This document shows positions 1 to 6,555 of a stretch of DNA of 15,872 nucleotides, one piece after another. Origin of the DNA: Thiothrix winogradskyi. Its GTDB lineage: Bacteria > Pseudomonadota > Gammaproteobacteria > Thiotrichales > Thiotrichaceae. A model generated the notes under the pieces. It was not told where the DNA came from. It worked only from the letters and a program-made list of their open reading frames with translations, and did not search any database. How positions within the stretch are numbered: position 1 is the first letter of the stretch; every line of letters starts with the position of its first letter. Location of the stretch: positions 1 to 15,872 of the forward strand of contig NZ_CP091245.1 of assembly GCF_021650935.1 (NCBI RefSeq), in the 5' to 3' direction. Both the position numbers and the translations under genes were made by a program.

Positions 1-638
1 TATTAACAGTAGGCAACACCAAAGGCGGGGTGGGCAAAACCACGCTGGCGGTCAACATCGCCATAGCCCGCGCCCTCGCAGGCCGTGACGTGTGGCTCGT
101 CGATGCCGACCGCCAAGGCACGGCACAAATGGCAATCAGCATCCGCGCTGATGCGGGCATCCTTCCTGGCATAGCCTGTTCCCAATACGCCGATGGCCCG
201 GTATTGCGCGGGCAGGTGCAGCAGCAGGGCAAAAAATACGATGACATCATCATTGACGCGGGCGGGCGCGACTCGACCGCACTCCGGGCGGCACTGGTGC
301 TGTCGGATGTGTTGCTTGTCCCCTTCCAGCCGCGCAGCTATGACGTGTGGGCATTGAATGACATTGCCGCACTGGTGGATGAGGCGCGGAGTGTGCGCGA
401 TGGCCTACGGGTGTATGCGGTGCTGAATTGTGCCGACCCCGGCACGACTTCCACCGACAACAGCGAAGCCGCCGCAGCGGTGGCAGATGTCCCGCAGTTT
501 GAATACCTCCCTACCCCGATCCGCAGGCGCAAGGCGTTTGCCAATGCCGCAGGCCAAGGGCTGGCAGTGCTGGAACTCAGCCCCAAAGATGCCAAGGCGA
601 TTGAGGAACTCAATCATATTGTTTCAGCATTGTTTTAA
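1..638 (+). CDS. parA: ParA-family partition ATPase (5' end lies at the far end of the window)
   Basis: Deviant Walker A ATPase that would position plasmid copies on the nucleoid before division. The Walker A motif KGGVGKTT sits at residues 9-16 of the full protein; an IIIDAGGRDS segment follows as Walker A'/B, then LVPFQP. Bases 1-2 are the end of an ATA codon whose first base is 15872; the ATG is at 15869-15871, preceded by GGTGA, so the protein is 213 residues on a circular molecule. It lacks an N-terminal DNA-binding domain, which fits the small type Ib ParA class. The next gene on the same strand encodes a ribbon-helix-helix protein, the usual partner of this class. The stop codon lies inside an AT-rich palindrome. 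The family is clear; the role in partition follows from the family and the neighbour. Confidence 0.93.
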   Translation, partial: LTVGNTKGGVGKTTLAVNIAIARALAGRDVWLVDADRQGTAQMAISIRADAGILPGIACSQYADGPVLRGQVQQQGKKYDDIIIDAGGRDSTALRAALVLSDVLLVPFQPRSYDVWALNDIAALVDEARSVRDGLRVYAVLNCADPGTTSTDNSEAAAAVADVPQFEYLPTPIRRRKAFANAAGQGLAVLELSPKDAKAIEELNHIVSALF

Positions 639-645
639 TATTAAA
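633..645. promoter_or_regulatory. AT-rich palindrome copy 1, candidate partition operator
   Basis: TTTTAATATTAAA overlaps the parA stop codon and lies between parA and the ribbon-helix-helix gene. The same 14-base palindrome TTTTAATATTAAAA is complete at 2908-2921 and at 15845-15858, the latter just upstream of the parA start. The spacing around the par genes suggests binding by the ribbon-helix-helix partner, which is an inference. Confidence 0.45.
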
Positions 646-688
646 GCAATAGTGAAAAACAGTTAAAAACGTATCAGGATGAGTGCAA

Positions 689-931
689 ATGACGATTACC
701 AAAGCAAAGCCAAAAACCACTAAGCAAGAAGCCGCCACCGCTGATTTTATCGCAGGTGCGCCCGATTCCGGCACGGCAACCAAGGGCGTGAAGAAGGGCA
801 ACAAACAGCAGATCAGCCTCACCATGTCCCCCGCTCTGCTTGCCAAGGTGGACGCGCTGGCGGAGAAGATGGGGCAGTCACGCGCCGCCGTGATCAATAT
901 GGCGGTTTACCGGGCTGTGGAGTTGGGGTAA
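689..931 (+). CDS. Ribbon-helix-helix partition protein (ParG-like)
   Basis: Eighty-residue protein that probably binds the par operator and/or centromere and stimulates the ParA ATPase. The first 40 or so residues are polar and lysine-rich, as in the flexible tail of ParG-type proteins. The C-terminal half has a ribbon-helix-helix pattern: strand KQQISLTMSP, helix ALLAKVDALAEKM, helix SRAAVINMAVYRAVEL. A GTG at 683 could also start it, but AGGA at 676-679 is correctly spaced for the ATG at 689 and too close to 683. It lies 50 bases after parA on the same strand and is probably co-transcribed. A CopG-like regulator of another kind is the alternative, but position and architecture favour the partition role. 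Confidence 0.8.
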   Translation: MTITKAKPKTTKQEAATADFIAGAPDSGTATKGVKKGNKQQISLTMSPALLAKVDALAEKMGQSRAAVINMAVYRAVELG

Positions 932-933
932 TG

Positions 934-970
934 TTCAAGCGCAGCGTCCCGCTTGAGCGCGGTGTTAGGC
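934..970 (+). other. attC-like fragment (weak)
   Basis: An inverted repeat TCAAGCG / CGCTTGA is followed by GCGCGGTGTTAGGC, which ends in GTTAGGC, the form of an integron attC core site (GTTRRRY). No matching RYYYAAC partner is evident upstream. It sits at the junction between the par genes and the AT-rich island, so it could be a recombination relic. The match is short and may be chance. Confidence 0.25.
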
Positions 971-1132
971 ATTTGCATTTTGCTTGCTTTTTCTATCGAC
1001 CTCAGCTTGGCAGAGTTTGCATATTCCGTTATGACCATCTGGCTTTGTCTTATTCCTATGGAAATCAGACAGGCTTTTTTCGACTTTGCACGATTGGCAA
1101 GTTTTTCTTACCGTACTCTTCATTTTAACCCC

Positions 1133-1447
1133 CTACACAATTTCAGCTTTGAAAGGAATTACGCCTTTTCTCTGTGATTCAGCGATATATATTCTACTGT
1201 CAACTTCTGACACGCCAATACGCTGGGCGATCTGAACAGCGTCAATTTTCCCCTCTTCGCGGATCATCTCCAACGCAAATGCAGATACTTGTTTTACTCG
1301 TTTAAGGTATTGATTTCCATAATAGGTCAAGACACCGCCGACAATAAGTATCACAAATCCCCCGCCTACTGGGCCATTACCTAGATTATCTATAATAAAC
1401 GAAATAGCTAACACCATTAGAGCTATACCCCAAGCAAATCTTTTCAT
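1133..1447 (-). CDS. Small membrane protein with C-terminal winged-helix-like domain
   Basis: Unrecognised 104-residue protein. Two hydrophobic segments (about residues 5-20 and 27-43) form a membrane hairpin around a short Asn/Gly loop. A short basic linker (YLKRVKQ) leads to a cytoplasmic helical domain with a winged-helix pattern: EEGKIDAVQIAQRIGVSEVDSR, then YIAESQRKGVI. The arrangement resembles DeoR/MarR-type DNA-binding folds tethered to the membrane. An AAGGAG at 1455-1460 is ideally spaced from the ATG, so expression is likely. It lies downstream of, and codirectional with, the exported protein at 1577-2296, separated by about 130 bases. It could be a membrane-bound regulator or an immunity-type protein; neither is shown. 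Confidence 0.65.
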   Translation of the reverse strand: MKRFAWGIALMVLAISFIIDNLGNGPVGGGFVILIVGGVLTYYGNQYLKRVKQVSAFALEMIREEGKIDAVQIAQRIGVSEVDSRIYIAESQRKGVIPFKAEIV

Positions 1448-1576
1448 TCTATTTCTCCTTGCCCAGTTGGGTAAAAATCAGCAAGAACTTGGGCGTAATG
1501 AGTTCCTGACGTTTGAATTGTGGGGCGGCGCAGCCATCCCACACGAACTATGGGTATATTTATCAATATTTCACAT

Positions 1577-2296
1577 TTAACCAATTAAGCCAAAAGTCAC
1601 TATTGAAAGTATTTCTGCAATAAGGTTTGTTATTGATTCATAAACTGCTTCCATTATCAATAAAATAGCAGGGACTATATTTGATAATGTATCCAATGGA
1701 TTTAATACAGTTCCTACTAAAACTCCAATAATGGAGTAAGATACTCCTATTCCAACTTCAGAAAAATCTACGGCTAAACCAATAACTGAATCAATAAACT
1801 GGGAGTCAGATCCTTTTGAGAATTGATATTTAACGTAAGCTAATTCTTTTGCAGGATAATTTGCAATGCTTGATATAGCATAAAGAATGTGAGATGCTCC
1901 ATCCCAATTAACTAATGTTGGCATCCCATTGCCGTGGTGATTGTAAAGCATGAAATGGTAGCCATTTGCATATGTTCCCATCATATAGGCTTGTTCTAAA
2001 TGGTCATCCCCCCAAAGTGAAAGCCAAGGTCTGTCATTCGCCCATGGTCTATCTTTTGACCGATCTAAATAGTCATGGTGTACTGTATTAATCCATATGG
2101 TATTGAAATCATCGCTACCACCATTCTGCTGCTGAATGACATGTTGTGATTCACATGATGTTCGTACAGAAGTGAAAGTTTCAATAGGATGCCTGATTTG
2201 ACAGTATCCTTTTCCAATGGATTTAGTAAAAGCAAAAGAAGTTTCTGAGCATAACAAAGTGAAAATCAATATTAAAATAGTTGTAATTTTTTTCAT
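1577..2296 (-). CDS. Exported protein of unknown function with hydrophobic C-terminus
   Basis: Unrecognised 239-residue protein. The start MKK followed by a hydrophobic core ending in SFAF is a Sec signal peptide (about residues 1-23), so the middle part is periplasmic or secreted. The middle (about 25-150) is rich in Trp, His, Tyr and Asn, with a pair of cysteines (about 32 and 48) that could form a disulfide. Residues about 165-239 contain three hydrophobic stretches that could insert in a membrane. Its start is 6 bases after the stop of the zinc-ribbon gene, so the two are probably translationally coupled; its own Shine-Dalgarno sequence is poor. A pore-forming effector or surface protein is conceivable, but no recognised domain supports either. 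Base composition is more AT-rich than in the plasmid core genes, suggesting acquisition. Confidence 0.65.
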   Translation of the reverse strand: MKKITTILILIFTLLCSETSFAFTKSIGKGYCQIRHPIETFTSVRTSCESQHVIQQQNGGSDDFNTIWINTVHHDYLDRSKDRPWANDRPWLSLWGDDHLEQAYMMGTYANGYHFMLYNHHGNGMPTLVNWDGASHILYAISSIANYPAKELAYVKYQFSKGSDSQFIDSVIGLAVDFSEVGIGVSYSIIGVLVGTVLNPLDTLSNIVPAILLIMEAVYESITNLIAEILSIVTFGLIG

Positions 2297-2302
2297 TTTA
2301 GG

Positions 2303-2593
2303 TTAAACCCGTCCAAGCTCTTTTATCTTGCAGTCACAAGAAATAACTTGGTTTTGACAAAAAGGACATACCTCTGTGTCGCAGCCTATGACGTGAAACT
2401 GTTTTTTCAATACGGCACAGTCACTACAAGGCGAATCATCGTCATCAGATATAAAGCTTTCATCTCCATAAGGAATACGACTAGCTATTTTTTCATTAAA
2501 GGTGAATATTTTGATGAGTTGAGATTCATTTATCTTCTGTGGCCAGTCCTCAGAAACACTAACTCCATTATAAATAACGCTATTTTTTTTCAT
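2303..2593 (-). CDS. Small protein with C-terminal zinc ribbon
   Basis: Ninety-six residues. The C-terminal part carries CSDC near residue 56, HVIGCD, then CPFCQNQ and CDC near residues 76-88. The GCDxExCPxCxxQ...CxC pattern recurs in uncharacterised bacterial zinc-ribbon proteins. The N-terminal half (about 1-55) is polar, ending in an acidic run DDDD. Longer reading from ATG 2626 or TTG 2632 is possible; 2593 is chosen because GAGA precedes it at suitable distance and because the protein then begins MKKN. It is the first gene of a two-gene unit with the exported protein. Zinc binding is likely from the cysteine spacing; the biological role is unknown. Confidence 0.65.
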   Translation of the reverse strand: MKKNSVIYNGVSVSEDWPQKINESQLIKIFTFNEKIASRIPYGDESFISDDDDSPCSDCAVLKKQFHVIGCDTEVCPFCQNQVISCDCKIKELGRV

Positions 2594-2670
2594 TATTTGA
2601 TTTCTCGCAATGTAAATTGAACACATTATCAAGCTATTGCAGCAATTATACTATAACCGATTGTCAGATA

Positions 2671-2739
2671 GTTGTTATGTTCTTGGTCATTGCCGCTGTA
2701 CTGGCTTCTGGGATTTATTAGGGGGAAAGCGGGTGGAAG
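2671..2739 (+). repeat. Diverged duplicate of the end of the small membrane gene (copy 1)
   Basis: These 69 bases match 8444-8512 at 63 positions. They would encode MFLVIAAVLASGIY then stop, the tail of the 34-residue membrane peptide at 8390-8494, but the upstream half of the gene is absent here. The last 20 bases, after the stop, contain AAAGCGGGTG (2726-2735), the core of the origin iterons. This is a truncated relic of the small gene or a mobile junction. Confidence 0.8.
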
Positions 2740-2960
2740 TATTTAACACACTCATGGTTAGTTTCTCCGCATTTTTTGGGGTGTACAGCGCAATAGTTCA
2801 TCTGCACAACCAACATTGTGATGTTACCCTACCTGCCAAAAACGCAGCGGCAAGAATGCTGCCGCCAACGTGGTTATTCATCGTTTTTTACTATTTTTTA
2901 AGTATCGTTTTAATATTAAAAAGATGTCTAAACGATATGAAGATGAGGGTTAAGCAGTGA
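2733..2960 (+). CDS. Possible small membrane protein
   Basis: Weakly supported 75-residue reading frame starting at GTG 2733, with GGGGG about 8 bases upstream; ATG 2754 is the alternative. It has two hydrophobic segments, around VSFSAFFGVYSAIV and WLFIVFYYFLSIVLIL, then a basic tail. The frame begins inside the iteron-like core and runs across the AT-rich palindrome at 2908-2921, an odd place for a gene. It may be a remnant or spurious. No homology is recognised. Confidence 0.3.
   Translation: MEVFNTLMVSFSAFFGVYSAIVHLHNQHCDVTLPAKNAAARMLPPTWLFIVFYYFLSIVLILKRCLNDMKMRVKQ
2908..2921. promoter_or_regulatory. AT-rich palindrome copy 2
   Basis: TTTTAATATTAAAA, a perfect 14-base palindrome identical to the one upstream of parA (15845-15858) and nearly identical to the one at the parA stop (633-645). 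It lies away from the par genes, about 70 bases from the end of the 2992-3306 gene. It may be a further binding site for the partition DNA-binding protein. Confidence 0.4.
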
Positions 2961-2991
2961 AGCCGTAGCCACACTGCCCTACCCACTTGCC

Positions 2992-3306
2992 TTACGTGCC
3001 GTCACCCGCTGCCGCATCAGTCGCTACCGTATCGGTACACTTTTCCCCGCCTTGCAGCCGCTCAAACTCAGCCAGCGCAATGGCATAGTCAGCCGCCAAG
3101 TTTTCGGGATTATCGGGGTAGAGCTGGGCAAGTGCGAAGGCGGCACATTCCAGCGGTGAGAGCGTGCGGAAGTTGTCGCCAGACGTGGGGAACGGGGTAG
3201 GGTGCTGGTCTACGGATACAGTTTTATCCATAGGCGCAGTGCTGGGGCGTGAATCCGGTTTATTATTGCGCACGGACGGGCGCAGGTTGCTATCATGCGT
3301 TTGCAT
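2992..3306 (-). CDS. Hypothetical protein downstream of the replication gene
   Basis: Unrecognised 104-residue protein. The N-terminal 50 residues are low-complexity, rich in Pro, Ser, Asn and Asp, and probably disordered. A predicted helical segment follows (LSPLECAAFALAQLY, then NLAADYAIALAEFERLQ), and the tail is Ala/Asp-rich. The ATG at 3306 is chosen because GGAG (3314-3317 on the other strand) lies 7 bases upstream; an in-frame TTG at 3312 is too close to it. It is codirectional with the replication initiator, 83 bases downstream of its stop, so it may be an accessory gene of the replication operon. Function is unknown. Confidence 0.6.
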   Translation of the reverse strand: MQTHDSNLRPSVRNNKPDSRPSTAPMDKTVSVDQHPTPFPTSGDNFRTLSPLECAAFALAQLYPDNPENLAADYAIALAEFERLQGGEKCTDTVATDAAAGDGT

Positions 3307-3389
3307 TTTCAATCTCCGTAATAGGTTGAAAGTGAAGTCCTGCCTCAGAGGTTCGTAGCTCTGGGGTAGGGCGACTACGTTACAAAAAG

Positions 3390-4613
3390 TTACAATTTCG
3401 GGTTAGTTGCCTCCTCGTTTTGTTTTGCCGATTGGTAAAGGGTTTCCAAGGTGAAATATTTCTGTTTCAGCGTTTCTGCTTGATCCCACAATGCGGTATC
3501 GTTGGTTAATTTAGAGTTGTGTTGCAGGGATTTAATTTCACCTGCCAACTCACGTAATTCTGCCTCCATGTTTTTTAAATTTTCTGCCGCATTAGCCGTT
3601 TTCTTTTCGTCAATTACTTGTTGTTGCCTGACCTCCCAGCCGCCGCCCATGTCTTCCCTGATTGCCTTGTTTAAGTAAGAGGGAATATCGTTAACAACGC
3701 CTTCCTGCTTTTTTGCCAGCGTGTAAGCAATGTTGCGCTCAATGCGCTTGATTCCATATTTTGTTTTATACTGCTTGGCAGTTTCCACACCAAAGCCAAG
3801 GCTTATCAGGCGTTCAATAATAGGGTGGGGTTGTTCCTTGGGTGGCTCTTCTTCCATTTCCAGTTTTAATGCTTGCGCTTTATCTGCTTGACGTATCTTA
3901 ACAATAAACGTAATTCCTGTGATTTTTCGCCCCGTTTTTATATATTTCGTTTCAGAAATATTGAGTTCAGTTTGTTCTGAAATTTCTTTAACTGGTGGAG
4001 CTATTGTCCATCTTCTAAAATCTGCAAAAACTGGATAGGCTTTTTTGTCTACTCCTAGAATTTGGCGATATTCATCTAAAGCAAAGGTTTTTTCAAATTG
4101 ATTTTTTTGTGCCTTTTCCGCCTTCCAAACCTCCATTTTTAAAAGCTCATAGAGACGAATACTATACGAGCTTTTAAAGTTTAGAACTGTATGTAATTTG
4201 TACTGAGTAAAACCATTGATACTATGTTTAAGCTGCAAAAGGTAAGGCTTAAGACAGTCATCAAATCTTACCTTAATAGTTCCAGAACCTCTAATATATT
4301 TAACATACGACAGCCAAACAGTTCCTTCAAAGTTTTTACTATCATTTTTTAAATATAATTTTTTTCCTAACAAATCATCAGCTATCTTTTCTACTTTTTC
4401 ATATAAAGATTTATCGGTTTTCAAATCAAACATTTCAGCAAAACTTGAAATCTTTATTTCATAAAAACTGAAATCCTTGTCATCTTTCCCGATCTGTGAG
4501 GCAAGCAGCAAAACAAGTCGTTGCTCTCCTAATGTGAGCCTGTAGCGAGCTTCTATAAGATCGTTACTTTTCTTAATGAAAATTGGATTATCGTTTTTAT
4601 CGGAATTTTGCAT
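3390..4613 (-). CDS. rep: Rep_3-family plasmid replication initiator
   Basis: Initiator that binds the iterons, opens the origin and recruits host replication proteins, and probably represses its own promoter. The 407 residues fit the Rep_3 (RepB/RepE/Pi-like) pattern of two winged-helix domains. WH1 begins with NDLIEARYRLTLGEQRLVLL (about 17-36), the hallmark segment; WH2 includes YSIRLYELLKMEVW and the EYRQILGV segment (about 155-200), then IKTGRKITGITFIV. The last 150 residues are a charged helical extension with a probable coiled coil (about 335-400), longer than typical initiators. The iteron array lies 86 bases upstream. A near-perfect 26-base dyad and a strong promoter lie between. The ribosome binding site is weak, consistent with low expression. 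The N-terminal part is AT-rich, the C-terminal part less so. Confidence 0.93.
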   Translation of the reverse strand: MQNSDKNDNPIFIKKSNDLIEARYRLTLGEQRLVLLLASQIGKDDKDFSFYEIKISSFAEMFDLKTDKSLYEKVEKIADDLLGKKLYLKNDSKNFEGTVWLSYVKYIRGSGTIKVRFDDCLKPYLLQLKHSINGFTQYKLHTVLNFKSSYSIRLYELLKMEVWKAEKAQKNQFEKTFALDEYRQILGVDKKAYPVFADFRRWTIAPPVKEISEQTELNISETKYIKTGRKITGITFIVKIRQADKAQALKLEMEEEPPKEQPHPIIERLISLGFGVETAKQYKTKYGIKRIERNIAYTLAKKQEGVVNDIPSYLNKAIREDMGGGWEVRQQQVIDEKKTANAAENLKNMEAELRELAGEIKSLQHNSKLTNDTALWDQAETLKQKYFTLETLYQSAKQNEEATNPKL

Positions 4614-4628
4614 GAGCAGAACTTAACT

Positions 4629-4654
4629 ATTGAGGCTTAAATTTAAAGCTCAAT
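4629..4654. promoter_or_regulatory. Operator dyad for the initiator gene
   Basis: A 26-base near-perfect palindrome with arms ATTGAG and CTCAAT around a central TTAAATTTAA; only the two bases inside each outer arm fail to pair. It begins 16 bases before the rep start codon and touches the -10 element at its outer edge. In F and related plasmids the initiator dimer represses rep by binding such a dyad, so the same role is inferred. Confidence 0.65.
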
Positions 4655-4681
4655 CCTATGAAATTTACAATGAGGTGTCAA
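4653..4681 (-). promoter_or_regulatory. Promoter of the replication gene
   Basis: On the minus strand, TTGACA (4676-4681) is a perfect -35 element. It is followed after exactly 17 bases by TAGGAT (4653-4658), a fair -10 element. The start codon is at 4613, and the operator dyad lies just downstream. Confidence 0.7.
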
Positions 4682-4698
4682 GTTTCGTCTCAACATAT

Positions 4699-4852
4699 TA
4701 GTTCACCCGCTTTTCCTCCATAGTTCACCCGCTTTTCCTCCATAGTTCACCCGCTTTTCCTCCATAGTTCACCCGCTTTTCCTCCATAGTTCACCCGCTT
4801 TTCCTCCATAGTTCACCCGCTTTTCCTCCATAGTTCACCCGCTTTTCCTCCA
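4699..4852 (+). repeat. Origin iterons: seven perfect tandem 22-bp repeats
   Basis: Seven identical head-to-tail units (starts 4699, 4721, 4743, 4765, 4787, 4809, 4831), each containing TTCACCCGCTTTTCC. An eighth, broken unit begins at 4853 (TAGTT). A 22-bp period is two helical turns, so Rep monomers would line up on one face. The array lies beside the Rep_3 gene and defines the replication origin, where it also should set copy number and incompatibility. Perfect identity among copies implies recent expansion or homogenisation. Confidence 0.93.
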
Positions 4853-5021
4853 TAGTTAAGCGAAAAAGCCTTTTATATTCAAACGCCTGCAAGCCCTTAA
4901 AGTATTAAAGTATTAAAGATTGTTAAACACACAAAGCGCGTGCGCGCGCGCGACCCCCTCAAGTTGACTGAGTTTTTGTTGTGTGTGTGTTTTTTGCTTC
5001 GCAGGGAAGGGGGAAGAAGAG
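4853..5021. other. Origin flank: AT-rich unwinding candidate and alternating purine/pyrimidine tract
   Basis: After the iterons comes an AT-rich stretch with three TTAAAG copies at 8-base spacing (4897, 4905, 4913), a plausible unwinding element. TTAAACACA at 4923-4931 differs at one position from the DnaA box TTATNCACA. Next are an alternating GC run (4936-4952), which can form Z-DNA, and a GT run near 4980-4990. No gene is seen. The DUE and DnaA box assignments are inferred from position. Confidence 0.5.
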
Positions 5022-5043
5022 GGTGGATATAACCGTATCCACC
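5022..5043. promoter_or_regulatory. Dyad of the GTGGATATAnnnRTATCC family (site 1)
   Basis: A perfect 8-base inverted repeat, GGTGGATA / TATCCACC, around a 6-base centre. The stretch GTGGATATAACCGTATCC (5023-5040) matches the two sites in the promoter at 12807-12854. It lies one base after the stop of the YdjM-like gene, so it could act as a terminator stem, but no T-run follows on that strand. A protein binding site is the better reading. Confidence 0.5.
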
Positions 5044-5044
5044 T

Positions 5045-5575
5045 TCAAAAGAACTTCAGCCTGTTGTCCTTCCACTCCTTGGCATCCACCACGCCGGACT
5101 GATACAGCCCGTGCCAGTCGTAGAAGAACGGATACCAGCCAGACCCACCACCGGGCTTGAACAGCACCGCCAGCATGAAGCACACGCCGACAATGCCCCA
5201 CGCTATGCCGTATTCCCCCGCGTTACCCGTGCGCAGTCTGCCGCCGAACAGGTGGAAACGGCGTTCAGCGTTGGGGGTGAACGGCACACCGGAAACCGTC
5301 AGCGAGTCTGCCAGCACATGGGTAAGCCCGCCGTAGGCAAACGCGGCGAGGATGCCGTGGAAGTCCCACAAGCCGAGCGCGAAGGCAAGCCCACCCGCCC
5401 AGTACAGCACCACATGGGTAACGCCCCGGTGTTTGACCTTGCGACCGCCCAGCTTTTCCAGCACCCATTCCAGCCAATCGGGAGCTGTCGAGCCAAGCAG
5501 CGCAACCGGGACAAGGGCAGGGGCTACCAAGGCAGTGGTTGCCCCGGCAATTGCCAGATGGTTAATCCATTTCAT
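5045..5575 (-). CDS. YdjM-like (DUF457) membrane-associated metal-dependent hydrolase
   Basis: Inner-membrane protein of 176 residues in the YdjM/DUF457 family, described as LexA-regulated membrane-bound metal-dependent hydrolases; its substrate is unknown. Visible family features are the N-terminal MKWINHLAIAGA, the GSTAPDWLEW segment near residue 30, the HRGVTH motif near residue 49, HVLADSLT near residue 85 followed by GVPFTPN, and four or so hydrophobic segments. The His and Asp residues of HRGVTH and HVLAD would be the metal ligands. The start codon shares ATGA with the stop of the upstream gene, so the two are translationally coupled as the last pair of a three-gene leftward operon. Confidence 0.8.
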   Translation of the reverse strand: MKWINHLAIAGATTALVAPALVPVALLGSTAPDWLEWVLEKLGGRKVKHRGVTHVVLYWAGGLAFALGLWDFHGILAAFAYGGLTHVLADSLTVSGVPFTPNAERRFHLFGGRLRTGNAGEYGIAWGIVGVCFMLAVLFKPGGGSGWYPFFYDWHGLYQSGVVDAKEWKDNRLKFF

Positions 5576-6555
5576 GGTTCACCCCCAGCCGTCTTCCTCC
5601 CCTCGCCCCTTGAGGGAGAGGGGTTGGGGGTGAGGGGTTCTTCCATCGGTACAGCCGACACCTTGCGCAACCACCCGCCAATCCGTTCCGCGTTCTTCGG
5701 GTCACACATCCCAGCCAGCAGCAAACGGCTTTCCATGATCTTGGCTTCTTCGCCGATGAGCTTGTCTTGCGAGCTAGCGACTTTTTCCAAATAACCGACT
5801 TGTTCCGTGGCTTCGGTAATGCCTTCCTTCACGCGCACCGCAGAACGCGCCTCTAAGCTCCTGTAGAGGGCTAACTCCCTTACGGCATGGTTACGCCCTG
5901 CTATAGCCGTTACGAAGTCAGCAACGGCCTTTGCGGTGTCTTTACGGCGCACATACTCGCGGTCTTTCTCCCTGTCGAGTTCTTTCCCGGAGTAAAGCGG
6001 CATACTGGCGACAATTCCAACGTAGGATTTGCCCAAGCCGGTGGCGGTGTCTTGCAGGTCGAGAACATCGCTGGAACGGATCGCGGCGCGTAAATCCACG
6101 TCGATGTCAAACTTGCTGCGTTCCGGGTAGCAAGCCAGTACCGCCTTGAAAATCGCGTCAGCGTCAAGCGCAGGGGCTTGCACGATAGCGGCGGGTTTGT
6201 CGTGGTAGTCCAAGCCATCCCCCGCCATCGTGGGGATTTGATACGGTTTCACCGCCGGGGGCTTTTCCAGTTCACTTCCAACCTTCCAAGGCCACCAAGC
6301 CGGGGCGGTGTCGCTGGATACTTTTGTATCCTCTGCCTCAGTACCAGCCGGGGCAGTGATCCCCGCCAAGCGCAGGGTTTCGGCTTTGGTGGCTTCGTAG
6401 TCGCTGTCTGTTTCCGCGTTGGCACTAATCGGCGCGAGCAGCACGGCGACCAGTGCCAAGGGCTTTAAGACCGCCCAGAACGGCGGCGGCTTCCCACCAG
6501 CCAGCGGCGAGGCAGGCGACGAGGAACGCCCACATGAGGAGGTTGGTTGCGTCAT
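5572..6555 (-). CDS. Exported coiled-coil protein, faint TolC-like character
   Basis: Unrecognised 327-residue protein. A hydrophobic stretch ending in SANA (about residues 32-47) looks like a signal peptide, though the 27-residue n-region before it is unusually long. The first about 130 bases overlap the end of the ATPase gene in another frame, so the true start may be later. The middle is Pro-rich (about 60-115). Residues about 180-290 are long amphipathic helices preceded by GIVASMPLYSGKE, which resembles outer-membrane efflux (TolC) half-repeats, but no full barrel is present. The C-terminal LTPNPSPSRGEG is encoded by a dispersed palindromic repeat and probably replaced the original end. 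It lies between the P-loop ATPase and the hydrolase genes. Envelope location is likely; function is unknown. Confidence 0.6.
   Translation of the reverse strand: MTQPTSSCGRSSSPASPLAGGKPPPFWAVLKPLALVAVLLAPISANAETDSDYEATKAETLRLAGITAPAGTEAEDTKVSSDTAPAWWPWKVGSELEKPPAVKPYQIPTMAGDGLDYHDKPAAIVQAPALDADAIFKAVLACYPERSKFDIDVDLRAAIRSSDVLDLQDTATGLGKSYVGIVASMPLYSGKELDREKDREYVRRKDTAKAVADFVTAIAGRNHAVRELALYRSLEARSAVRVKEGITEATEQVGYLEKVASSQDKLIGEEAKIMESRLLLAGMCDPKNAERIGGWLRKVSAVPMEEPLTPNPSPSRGEGRKTAGGEP
5596..5636. repeat. Dispersed GC-rich palindromic repeat inside a gene end
   Basis: Stem CCCCTC (5599-5604) pairs with GAGGGG (5618-5623), with an inner CCC/GGG pair, then GGTTGGGGGTGAGGGG. On the minus strand it reads as LTPNPSPSRGEG, the well-known translation of a repeat scattered through many bacterial genomes. 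Here it forms the C-terminal tail of the exported protein. A related hairpin occurs at 12207-12232. Confidence 0.7.

Noticed and set aside
931..1177. Short plus-strand frames after the partition gene
   Set aside because: Overlap each other and the attC-like fragment; no start signal and no family resemblance.
2637..2732. Upstream extension of the small membrane frame at 2733
   Set aside because: This stretch is out of frame with the duplicated small gene and has no ribosome binding site.
2970..3370. Inverted GCCCTACCC / GGGTAGGGC flanking the 2992-3306 gene
   Set aside because: Only nine bases match and no target duplication is visible; likely chance.
4699..4852. CRISPR array
   Set aside because: Units are 22 bases, perfectly tandem and without spacers, next to a Rep_3 gene; they are iterons.
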